The notes under the pieces: model-generated
Databases searched by the model: none
The model's input: only the letters and a program-made list of their open reading frames with translations
What the model was told of the DNA's origin: nothing
Assembly (NCBI GenBank): GCA_965278995.1
Contig: OZ257136.1
Location: 3,534,001-3,598,000 of the forward strand
Length of the DNA: 64,000 nt
From: JADJYF01 sp965278995
GTDB lineage: Bacteria; Pseudomonadota; Gammaproteobacteria; Ga0077536
Reading direction: 5' to 3'
Translations under genes and position numbers: made by a program
Shown here: positions 25,782 through 33,471 of the stretch, one piece after another
How the letters are laid out: each line of letters begins with the position of its first letter
Position numbering within the stretch: position 1 is the stretch's first letter

Positions 25782-26990
25782 TAAATCGCGCGCATGGCGT
25801 GCCATTTGTTCGGTTTCGCGCGACGGCAACACGAGCACCAGCGGGCGAGAAGCGGGATCGGTGAGGGGATTCGTTGCAGTTCGATTACTGACCGGATCAA
25901 GGTGGATCCCGCTCCAGGCCAACCCGGCACAGACAGCTGCGCGAACACGCGCATCGTTCTCGCCGATGCCGCCGGTAAAGACCAGAACGTCCAGTCCACC
26001 AAGTGCGGCCATCATGCCAGCCACCTGCTTCAGTACTGAATAGCAGAACATGCGCACCGCCAGGCAGGCGTCCGCATCGAACGGGGCATGAGCGTGCAGT
26101 TCGCGCAGATCGCCGCTACGTCCGGAAATTCCGAGGAGGCCGGCCTGTTTATCGACGAGAGCCGCGAGCATATCCGCATCGTAATGCAGCTCACGCATCA
26201 GATAGAGCAATACGCCCGGGTCGAGATCGCCGCTCCGCGTGCCCATGATGACACCGCCCGTTGGTGTCAGCCCCATGCTGGTGTCGACCGAACAACCGTC
26301 CTTGATCGCCGTCACGCTGGCACCGTGGCCGAGATGAGCGACGATCAGCCGATGTGGTACGCCATTGGTCAGCTGACGAACGATCGATTCGCACGACAGT
26401 CCATGAAAACCGTAGCGTTGAATGCCCGCTGCAAGGAGGGCTTTCGGCAATGGCAGAATTCGCGCAACATCCGGCAATCCGGTATGAAACGCAGTATCGA
26501 AGCAGGCGATCTGTGCAAGCCCTGAAAACTGCGCGCTGGCTGCCCGCAAAATGGTGAGTGCAAACGGCATATGCAGAGGCGCAAAGGCCGCTGCAGCCTC
26601 AAGCTGTTCCAGGCAGGCAAGGTCGATCACGCAATGCTGCCGCAGCACCGCGCCGCCATGGACGAAGCGATGCACGACCGCATTCAGGGGTGCTATCCCG
26701 GCCTCCGCGAGCAACGCGGCAACGTGTGCCAGCATCGCCACCGGCTCACCTATCGGCAGTTTTGTGGACCGGTCCGAATGGCTGTCGTTATCCGCGCTTT
26801 GCAAGTCGCTGTCGGCCACGCGAGCGTCGACGAACTCGCCATACAGCAGCAGCGATACGCGGGTTGAACGCAGAGAATAACAGGCAAATTTGAGTGACGA
26901 CGATCCGCAATTCAAGGCGAGCACATGCACAGCTTTCTGCGCATTCTCGCTTGCAGTACAGGCCGCGACTGCGGCGTTCAGTCCGACCAT
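25773..26990 (-). CDS. ackA: acetate kinase
   Basis: The product has 405 residues with all family signatures: LNCGSSSLKF near residue 27, CFDTAFH, HLGHGASVTAIKDG with TSMGLTPTGG, GTRSGDLDPG, and FTGGIGEND. It converts acetyl phosphate and ADP to acetate and ATP in the cytosol. The start at 26990 overlaps the phosphoketolase stop by 13 nt, and a downstream GTG near codon 21 would give the more usual N-terminus, so the start is uncertain. Coupling to xfp shows its role: draining the acetyl phosphate that phosphoketolase makes. Its 3' end overlaps ndvB by 9 nt. Confidence 0.96.
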   Translation of the reverse strand: MVGLNAAVAACTASENAQKAVHVLALNCGSSSLKFACYSLRSTRVSLLLYGEFVDARVADSDLQSADNDSHSDRSTKLPIGEPVAMLAHVAALLAEAGIAPLNAVVHRFVHGGAVLRQHCVIDLACLEQLEAAAAFAPLHMPFALTILRAASAQFSGLAQIACFDTAFHTGLPDVARILPLPKALLAAGIQRYGFHGLSCESIVRQLTNGVPHRLIVAHLGHGASVTAIKDGCSVDTSMGLTPTGGVIMGTRSGDLDPGVLLYLMRELHYDADMLAALVDKQAGLLGISGRSGDLRELHAHAPFDADACLAVRMFCYSVLKQVAGMMAALGGLDVLVFTGGIGENDARVRAAVCAGLAWSGIHLDPVSNRTATNPLTDPASRPLVLVLPSRETEQMARHARDLLR

Positions 26991-29359
26991 TGCCAGTCGC
27001 GGACTTCCGGCATGTCGTCGCCGTACTCACTGATGTACCGCGTGTGACGTTCCATCGTCGCCCAGTAATCGGCGGTGGCCTGCGGTACTTGTGCGTGCAG
27101 CCGCGGGATGCGCCGGACGGCATCGAGCGCAAGCTGATAGCGATCGAGGTTGTTCAGAACGACCATATCGAACGCAGTCGTGGTGGTGCCTTCTTCTTTG
27201 TAACCTCGCACATGAATATTGCCATGATTGCGGCGTCGATAAGTCAATTTGTGCACCATCCCGGGGTAGCCGTGGAAAGCGAATATGACGGGCTTATCGA
27301 CCGTGAACAAAGCATCGAATTCATCGTCTTCCAGACCATGCGGATGCTCGGATCGCGGCTGCAGGGTCATCAAGTTGACGACATTGACGACGCGAATGCG
27401 AATGTCAGGCTGAGTTGCCTTTAGCAGAGTCACCGCGGCCAGCGTCTCCAGCGTGGGTATGTCACCCGCACACGCCATCACCACATCAGGGTCGCCGCCG
27501 TCTGTGCTGGCCCAGGCCCACACACTCGCACCCGCCGTGCAATGGCGGATCGCAGCGTCCATTCCCAGCCACTGCCACTCGGGCTGTTTGCCAGCGATGA
27601 TGACATTGATGCAATTGCGGCTGCGCAGGCAGTGATCGGTAACCGACAACAGACAGTTGGCATCTGGCGGCAGGTAGATACGAACGATTTCCGCTTTCTT
27701 GTTCGCGACGTGGTCGATGAAACCTGGGTCTTGATGCGAGAAGCCATTCTGGTCTTGTCGCCAGACGTGCGAGGTCAATAGATAGTTGAGAGAAGCTATC
27801 GGCTTGCGCCAGGCCACCTGGCGACTGACTTTCAGCCACTTTGCATGTTGATTCAGCATCGAATCGATGATGTGAATGAATGCTTCATAGCAGGAGAACA
27901 ACCCATGGCGTCCGGTCAGTAGATAACCTTCGAGCCACCCTTCGCACAGATGCTCGCTCAGTACTTCCATCACCCGGCCGGTTGCGCTGAGATCGGTGTC
28001 GTCATCGTGAAAGTCAGCCATCCAGGTCTTGCCGGAGACCTCATATACCGCAGCCAGCCTGTTAGACGCTGTTTCATCGGGGCCGAACAGTCGAAAATTG
28101 CGTTTAACCAGATTCAGCTTCATGACGTCGCGAAGATAACTGCCGAGTACACGCGTCGCCTCTGCTTTGACTGTGCCAGGCGTATTTCCCGCGATGTCAT
28201 AAACGCGGAAATCAGGTAGGGTCAGCGGCTGCAGCAGTTCGCCACCGTTGGCATGTGGATTAGCGCTCATGCGCTGCTGCCCGGTCGGCGCGAGAGATGC
28301 ATAGGTCTCGAGGAATTTCCCCTTCGCATCGAATAGCTCGTGTGGCCGGTAGCTTTTCATCCAGCTTTCGAGCTGCTGCAGATGTTCCGGTCTGTTCAGC
28401 GCAGTTATCGGTACCTGATGTGATCGCCAGGTGCCCTCGTTCGGCAGGCCATCGATGTATTTCGGCCCGCTCCAGCCTTTCGGCGTCCGCAGTACGATCA
28501 TCGGCCACATCGGTCGCTGTGCGCTGTGATCGGCCGCTTGACGAGCATCCGCTTGAATTCGACGGATCTCGGCGAGTACGGTGTCGAGTGTGGCGGCAAG
28601 CGCCTGATGCATCAGCGCGGGTTCATCGCCCTCGACAAAATGCGGCTCGTAGCCGTAGCCGCGAAACAGATTGACCAGCTCGGTGTGACTGATGCGGGCC
28701 AGCACGGTGGGATTGGCAATCTTGTAACCGTTCAGATGCAGTATCGGCAGCACAGCGCCATCGATTGCCGGGTTCAAGAATTTGTTCGAGTGCCAGCTCG
28801 CCGCCAATGCGCCTGTTTCTGCCTCGCCATCGCCAACGATACAACTGACTATCAGATCTGGATTATCGAACGCCGCGCCATAGGCATGCGCCAGCGAGTA
28901 CCCGAGTTCGCCACCTTCGTGGATTGAACCGGGCGTTTCCGGCGCGACGTGACTGGGAATGCCGTTAGGCCAGGAGAACTGTCGGAACAGGCGCTGCAAC
29001 CCGTTACGGTTACGTTCGATTGCCGGGTAGCGCTCGGTGTAGGAACCTTCGAGATACGCGTTCGCGACCAGTCCGGGGCCACCATGGCCGGGGCCAATCA
29101 CATAGATCATGTTGAGCGCATGGTCTTTGATCAGCCGATTCAGATGCACGTAGATGAAGTTCAAACCGGGTGTCGTTCCCCAATGACCGAGAAGACGGGG
29201 TTTGATGTGGTCCAGGTGCAACGGCACTTCGAGCAGTGGATTGTCTTTGAGATAAATCTGGCCGATGGACAGGTAATTCGCGGCCCGCCAATAGGCATCC
29301 ATTCGATGTAAATTTTCGGCGCTGAGCGGCGCGTGCGTCATCAGACCATTATTGGCCAT
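26978..29359 (-). CDS. xfp: phosphoketolase (xylulose-5-P/fructose-6-P)
   Basis: The product has 793 residues, normal for XFP. Motifs: IGPGHGGPG near residue 90, the thiamine-diphosphate site VGDGEAETG near 180 with HLNGYKIANPT, and conserved C-terminal TPP-enzyme regions. It cleaves xylulose 5-phosphate or fructose 6-phosphate with phosphate to acetyl phosphate plus glyceraldehyde 3-phosphate or erythrose 4-phosphate. With acetate kinase immediately downstream it forms a short bypass giving ATP from sugar phosphates without decarboxylation. No good ribosome site precedes ATG 29359; ATG 29341 is possible. A perfect inverted repeat lies upstream (29397-29427). Confidence 0.97.
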   Translation of the reverse strand: MANNGLMTHAPLSAENLHRMDAYWRAANYLSIGQIYLKDNPLLEVPLHLDHIKPRLLGHWGTTPGLNFIYVHLNRLIKDHALNMIYVIGPGHGGPGLVANAYLEGSYTERYPAIERNRNGLQRLFRQFSWPNGIPSHVAPETPGSIHEGGELGYSLAHAYGAAFDNPDLIVSCIVGDGEAETGALAASWHSNKFLNPAIDGAVLPILHLNGYKIANPTVLARISHTELVNLFRGYGYEPHFVEGDEPALMHQALAATLDTVLAEIRRIQADARQAADHSAQRPMWPMIVLRTPKGWSGPKYIDGLPNEGTWRSHQVPITALNRPEHLQQLESWMKSYRPHELFDAKGKFLETYASLAPTGQQRMSANPHANGGELLQPLTLPDFRVYDIAGNTPGTVKAEATRVLGSYLRDVMKLNLVKRNFRLFGPDETASNRLAAVYEVSGKTWMADFHDDDTDLSATGRVMEVLSEHLCEGWLEGYLLTGRHGLFSCYEAFIHIIDSMLNQHAKWLKVSRQVAWRKPIASLNYLLTSHVWRQDQNGFSHQDPGFIDHVANKKAEIVRIYLPPDANCLLSVTDHCLRSRNCINVIIAGKQPEWQWLGMDAAIRHCTAGASVWAWASTDGGDPDVVMACAGDIPTLETLAAVTLLKATQPDIRIRVVNVVNLMTLQPRSEHPHGLEDDEFDALFTVDKPVIFAFHGYPGMVHKLTYRRRNHGNIHVRGYKEEGTTTTAFDMVVLNNLDRYQLALDAVRRIPRLHAQVPQATADYWATMERHTRYISEYGDDMPEVRDWQWSD

Positions 29360-29396
29360 GTGTGAGATTCGCTATGTGCGATACCGCATGGAAGCG

Positions 29397-29427
29397 GTGA
29401 CCGGAGGTTGGTTAATGTTCCGGTCAC
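29397..29427. promoter_or_regulatory. 9-bp inverted repeat upstream of xfp
   Basis: GTGACCGGA (29397-29405) and TCCGGTCAC (29419-29427) are perfect complements 13 bp apart, 38 bp from the xfp start. The position fits an operator overlapping the xfp promoter, or a 5' leader hairpin. It could also affect the plus-strand transcript suggested by the terminator at 29514. Confidence 0.45.
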
Positions 29428-29513
29428 GAACATCGGATCCTGTGAAGACGCGCACCTCCCCCAAGCGGCAGTCCTTACCCCAAAGTGAACGCCACGCGTG
29501 GATTCACCTTGTA

Positions 29514-29551
29514 CCCATTGCTACAGGGAACTGCAGCAATGGGATTTTTTT
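29514..29551 (+). terminator. strong rho-independent terminator on the plus strand
   Basis: A 13-pair stem (CCCATTGCT-A-CAG with CTG-C-AGCAATGGG, one mismatch) around the loop GGAA spans 29514-29543 and is followed by A and seven Ts (29545-29551). It reads rightward. The nearest plus-strand gene upstream, ndvB, ends 3.7 kb away, and both flanking genes are on the minus strand. The terminator is therefore an orphan that suggests a short plus-strand RNA starting between about 29360 and 29480. Confidence 0.85.
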
Positions 29552-29618
29552 GGGCCGGTACCGGCGGGCATCGAGCCGCTGCATCGATTATCCGCCAGGC
29601 CAGCGACCTTCAGCGCGT

Positions 29619-30041
29619 TCAACGCTTCCAGACGGGTTCGCCAAGATCGATCTGCTTTTTCTTGGTCAAGCCGCCGGTTGCAGCACCGGCAGCGGCGCCA
29701 ATTGCGGCGCCCGTGCCAGGACCCATGCCGGTCATTGCGCCGATTGCAGCGCCAGCACCGGCGCCGATACCTGCACCACTGATCGCACGATCACTGCTGG
29801 TTGTCCCGCAGCCGACCATTGCAGCCAGTGCAACGACGCCCACAGCGCGACGAAAAGCGATCGACGGATCGAACCCGGAATTGTCGGGATAGTCACGTCG
29901 CGCGCCTGAGCTCGCCGTCGGCTCGATGGTCGCGCGGCGAACGTAAGTCGTATAGGTTCGCCCACTGGGTTGCAATCCGCTGACGCGATTGTCGGTCGCG
30001 ATCGGCGTTGTGTCATTCGTCTGTTCGGTGGAATTGCTCAT
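29619..30041 (-). CDS. glycine-zipper protein, possible lipoprotein with N-terminal extension
   Basis: The product has 140 residues from ATG 30041 (GGAG upstream). The C-terminal half has a lipobox-like run VGVVALAAMVGCG near residue 75 followed by a YMGG/Gly-zipper (GAGIGAGAGAAIGAMTGMGP, then GAAIGAAAGAATGG), typical of small outer-membrane lipoproteins. The first 65 residues are polar and would normally not be there; a signal peptide should sit at the N-terminus. Either translation starts later at a rare codon, or this is a membrane-inserted protein with a cytosolic head. The orphan terminator lies 68 bp downstream on the other strand. Confidence 0.68.
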   Translation of the reverse strand: MSNSTEQTNDTTPIATDNRVSGLQPSGRTYTTYVRRATIEPTASSGARRDYPDNSGFDPSIAFRRAVGVVALAAMVGCGTTSSDRAISGAGIGAGAGAAIGAMTGMGPGTGAAIGAAAGAATGGLTKKKQIDLGEPVWKR

Positions 30042-30227
30042 GATACTTTCGCTCCGGATCCCGACCGTCGCAAAATGGCGCGGCACTGGATTGGGTGTTT
30101 CGAAGGCAACTTAACGCGCTCTTGAGCGCAAGTCGGTGCGCGAGCGCGCTTAGAGACCACCAGGAATGTTATCTATTTCCGGCCGCTGCTGGCCGCTCGT
30201 CACGATTGCCTGAGTCCGACCAGGCTG

Positions 30228-30602
30228 CTAGCGTTGTTCATCGTCGTCTTCAAGATGAAAACGCTGGAGTACATGATGGAGCACCGGTGCCAGCATCACA
30301 CCGGCAAGCACCAGAAAAACCACACCGGCAAGCAAAGCGTAGCAACCTGCAAGCCATTTCCCGGCCGTGGTATGCAGTGGGTCCACCGGACCCATGCCAC
30401 CGAGCAGCATTGCTGCATTCAGAAACGAATCGGACCAGTCCAGTCCTTCGACCCAGTGATAAATGGCCATGCCGAGACCAAGTGTCGCAAGCCCGAGAGG
30501 CACCAGCGCGTAGCCACGCGAGACCATGTGTCCGGCCAGACGCCATGACCTGACCGCCGAACGTCGATCACTATCCTGCGTCCGCTGCTGTTCACTGTCC
30601 AT
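30228..30602 (-). CDS. two-span ion-channel-like membrane protein
   Basis: The product has 124 residues. Two membrane helices (about residues 29-48 and 83-108) flank a pore-loop-like segment, LNAAMLLGGMGPVDPLHTTA, as in two-TM potassium channels (Ion_trans_2). The canonical T-V-G-Y-G filter is replaced by G-G-M-G-P, so K+ selectivity cannot be assumed. The C-terminus is basic then acidic (HHVLQRFHLEDDDEQ). It overlaps the fumC stop by 11 nt with AGGTGG upstream, so it is translationally coupled to fumC. Function is not established. Confidence 0.7.
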   Translation of the reverse strand: MDSEQQRTQDSDRRSAVRSWRLAGHMVSRGYALVPLGLATLGLGMAIYHWVEGLDWSDSFLNAAMLLGGMGPVDPLHTTAGKWLAGCYALLAGVVFLVLAGVMLAPVLHHVLQRFHLEDDDEQR

Positions 30603-31977
30603 CGTGTCCACCTGCGTAAACCATGGCGAGCGGGTCAAGCGCGCGATCCAGCGTCGCTGCGTCGAGCAGGCCGCGCCCCAGCACGACGTCACGCAAAGAC
30701 GCGTCAGTCGCCAGGGCTTCCTTGGCGATCTCTGCCGCGAGGTCGTACCCCAGCAGTGGCGTCAGTGCCGTCACCCGCATCAAGGAGTTCGACACGTAGT
30801 CGTCGCAACGGGCGACATCCGCGGTAAGCCCTGCAATACACCGCGTGGTGAATACACGACTGGCATTGGTGAGGCAGGTAATCGCCTCGTGCAGGCAATG
30901 GGCCAGCAGCGGAATCGTTGCGTTCAATTCGAGCTGGCCTTCACGACCACAGGCCATGACCGTATGGACCAGGCCCTGCACATACAACCCGACCTGCACC
31001 ACCATCTCACTCATCACCGGATTGATCTTGCCTGGCATGATCGACGAGCCTGGCTGGGTCGCTGGCAGACGAAGCTCAGCCAGACCAGCTCGCGGCCCCG
31101 ACCCGAGCAGACGAATGTCGTTGGCTATCTTGGTCAAGGCAGCCGCCACCGCAGCAAGCTGTCCGGCAACTTCGACACAATCGTCGCGCGCGGCCTGTGC
31201 CTCGAAGTGGTTGTGCGCTTCGACGAATGCAATGCCGGTTTCCTCGGCGAGGATGGCACAAACATAAGCAGCGAATCCCGGCGGCGCGTTCAGGCCGGTA
31301 CCGACCGCGGTGCCACCGATGGCAAGTTCATGCAGTACGGCAATACTTCGCTCCGCGCGGCGGGCAGCCTTGCGTATCTGCGCTGCGTAACCGCCGAATT
31401 CCTGGCCAAGCGTCAGCGGTGTCGCGTCCATCAGATGAGTACGGCCGATCTTTACAATCGGCGCGAATTCAGCGGCCTTGTCTTCCAATGCCGCAGCCAT
31501 CGCGTGCAATGCAGGCACCAGTTCAGAGCGCAGCGCAACAGCCACACTGAGGTGCAGAGCGCTTGGCATCACATCGTTCGAAGATTGACTGAGATTGATA
31601 TCGTCATTCGGGTGCAGGGCTGGCGCGTCATTCCCGGATCGTGCGACAAGTCCTGCAATAACTTCGTTGACATTCATATTGGTCGACGTGCCCGAGCCGG
31701 TCTGGAACACGTCGACAGGGAACTGCAGAAGGTGCAGACCAGCGACCAGCTCGCCGGCAAACGCCTGGATGAGCCGGCTCTTCTCTGGTGCAAGTATGCC
31801 GGCCGCTTCGTTCGCGCGGGCCGCCGCTCGCTTGATTCGACCCAACGCGCGTATGACCGCTGCCGGCAGCGGTCGCCCGCTGATTGGAAAGTTCTCCACC
31901 GCGCGCATGGTCGATGCGCCCCACAGCGCGTCGTCCGGAACGCTCATCGTGCCCATTGCATCCGTGGTCGTGCGCAT
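30592..31977 (-). CDS. fumC: class II fumarate hydratase
   Basis: The product has 461 residues, standard for FumC. Signatures: GSGTSTNMNVNEV near residue 95, the active-site helix around RTHLMDATPLTLGQE near 185, and the superfamily signature G-S-S-I-M-P-G-K-I-N-P near 315. It interconverts fumarate and L-malate in the TCA cycle and, unlike class I enzymes, needs no iron-sulfur cluster. ATG 31977 has GGAG 7 nt upstream. A longer in-frame frame from 32112 is rejected. The oxidant-resistant isozyme fits with superoxide dismutase and ferritin-like genes 1 kb away. Confidence 0.97.
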   Translation of the reverse strand: MRTTTDAMGTMSVPDDALWGASTMRAVENFPISGRPLPAAVIRALGRIKRAAARANEAAGILAPEKSRLIQAFAGELVAGLHLLQFPVDVFQTGSGTSTNMNVNEVIAGLVARSGNDAPALHPNDDINLSQSSNDVMPSALHLSVAVALRSELVPALHAMAAALEDKAAEFAPIVKIGRTHLMDATPLTLGQEFGGYAAQIRKAARRAERSIAVLHELAIGGTAVGTGLNAPPGFAAYVCAILAEETGIAFVEAHNHFEAQAARDDCVEVAGQLAAVAAALTKIANDIRLLGSGPRAGLAELRLPATQPGSSIMPGKINPVMSEMVVQVGLYVQGLVHTVMACGREGQLELNATIPLLAHCLHEAITCLTNASRVFTTRCIAGLTADVARCDDYVSNSLMRVTALTPLLGYDLAAEIAKEALATDASLRDVVLGRGLLDAATLDRALDPLAMVYAGGHDGQ

Positions 31978-32159
31978 GCTGTTACTCCGGCCGTCTGTGG
32001 ATTCCACTGTGATACTGCGAGCAGTAGGGAACTGCAGCCGGGCCAGAATAGCCGATCTCTGTAGAACACCTATGTATGCCCGCGCACTGATACAGTAGCC
32101 CGTGTCGGGCAAAGTTCGCTATCGGCACATTCGTGCCGCCCGACGCCTGGAGCCTATTG

Positions 32160-32891
32160 ATGAGCGAGCCAATTCTGTTGACTGCTGCGCGCGTGTTGAC
32201 GTTCGAACGACAACGCCAGCTGACCAATGCCAGCGGCTTCTTCTTCGCGCGCGATGATCGCCTGTTCCTGGTCACCAGCCGGCACGTCATGATCGACACA
32301 CCAAGCAAACACTTTCCCGACCGGATAGAAATTGAAGTGCACGTCGACCCGACCAATGTTGCGCGCTCCATCGGCTTTTCAATCCCGCTCTATCGCGACC
32401 GAAAAAGCCTGTGGCGCCAAGGGGAGGACAGTGCAGGCAACATCGATGTCGCGGTGATCGAACTGGATCGCAAGGCGATGCCAAAAAACGCCACCTATCA
32501 TGCTTTCGGCCCTGAGCACCTGCACGACCCGGCCTATCCGGTCGAGGTGGGATCGGCTGCGCTGGTGGTCGGGTTTCCGCTCGGCTTTCACGACACTTTT
32601 CACCACCTGCCGGTAGTCCGGCAGGCGGGGATCGCATCGGCCTACGGGTTACGCTTTCAGGGCGAGGGCTATTTTCTCACCGACGCCCGTACTCATCGCG
32701 GCGGCAGCGGCGCACCGGTGGTGGTGCGCGATAGCCAGCCACGACCCGAGCATGGCGATTTGCCCTGGACACTGCTCGGCGTGCATTCGGCGCGCCTCGA
32801 CATGAAGATGCGCGATCTCAAACTCGATGAGGCACTGGGACTTAACTGCGCCTGGTATGCCGATATTCTGTTGACCCTGACCAAAGCCTGA
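32160..32891 (+). CDS. trypsin-like serine protease, apparently cytosolic
   Basis: The product has 243 residues from ATG 32160 (TGGAG 8 nt upstream). A chymotrypsin-fold triad can be read in order: His in LVTSRHVM (about residue 41), Asp in NIDVAVIELD (about 98), and Ser in THRGGSGAPVV (about 185), with the G-G-S-G oxyanion motif. No signal peptide and no PDZ domain are present, so it is not a DegP-type protease. Similar short trypsin-like proteins are annotated simply as serine protease or trypsin-like peptidase. It is divergent from fumC and convergent with the ferritin-like gene. Confidence 0.8.
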   Translation: MSEPILLTAARVLTFERQRQLTNASGFFFARDDRLFLVTSRHVMIDTPSKHFPDRIEIEVHVDPTNVARSIGFSIPLYRDRKSLWRQGEDSAGNIDVAVIELDRKAMPKNATYHAFGPEHLHDPAYPVEVGSAALVVGFPLGFHDTFHHLPVVRQAGIASAYGLRFQGEGYFLTDARTHRGGSGAPVVVRDSQPRPEHGDLPWTLLGVHSARLDMKMRDLKLDEALGLNCAWYADILLTLTKA

Positions 32892-32904
32892 GCGTCCGAG
32901 GCAG

Positions 32905-33471
32905 TCAGGTCCTGAAGCCCTGCAACAGCGAGGCGAGATCTTCAGCGTGTTCTTCCTCGGTGGCGAGGATGTCCTTCAGCAGGCGCTGCGTCGTCGGATC
33001 ATGGGCTCCCAGATAAGCAATCGTCTCGCGGTAACTTTCGATCGCTATTCTTTCGGCAATGAGGTCTTCGGTGATCATTGCTTCGAGCGTGTCGCCTTCG
33101 ACGTACTCGGCATGGCTGCGCGTACTCAATCCATCAGGCGAGAAATTCGGCTCGCCGCCGAGTTCGCAGATGCGCTTGGCCAGTCGATCGGCGTGCGTCA
33201 TCTCCTCTGTCGCATGGGCGAGAAACTCGGCCTTGACCGATTCGGAATTTATGCCTTTCGCCATGAAGTAGTGGCGCTTGTAGCGCAAAACACAAACGAG
33301 TTCAGTCGCAAGGGCGTCGTTGAGTAGCTTGATGACTTCGTCCAGATCAGCGGAGTAGCCGCTGGTCACCGCGCCCTCGGTGATGTTCTGCCGGGCACGC
33401 TTACGAAGCGTCTGAATATCGGACAGGGCCGGGATGTCGGTCGGGACCAGTTCGTTTGCGGCGGATGTCAT
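32905..33471 (-). CDS. bacterioferritin-like ferritin family protein
   Basis: The product has 188 residues forming a four-helix bundle. Diiron ligands appear in order: Glu in DALATELVCVLRYKRHY (about residue 58), E-E-M-T-H-A-D (about 91-95), Glu in IAERIAIESYRE (about 145), and E-E-E-H-A-E-D near 175. It probably stores or oxidises Fe(II), limiting Fenton chemistry. It starts within the stop of the superoxide dismutase gene (4-nt overlap), so the two are made together, linking superoxide removal with iron sequestration. Family assignment within the ferritin superfamily is not certain. Confidence 0.87.
   Translation of the reverse strand: MTSAANELVPTDIPALSDIQTLRKRARQNITEGAVTSGYSADLDEVIKLLNDALATELVCVLRYKRHYFMAKGINSESVKAEFLAHATEEMTHADRLAKRICELGGEPNFSPDGLSTRSHAEYVEGDTLEAMITEDLIAERIAIESYRETIAYLGAHDPTTQRLLKDILATEEEHAEDLASLLQGFRT

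Noticed and set aside
28060..28080. CAGCCTGTTAG inside xfp resembling the repeat end
   Set aside because: It encodes conserved XFP residues and has no partner arm, so chance is the simplest explanation.
30526..32064. A 512-codon open frame on the plus strand
   Set aside because: It lies entirely opposite fumC, is rich in Arg/His/Gln without domain features, and arises from the high GC codon pattern of the real gene.
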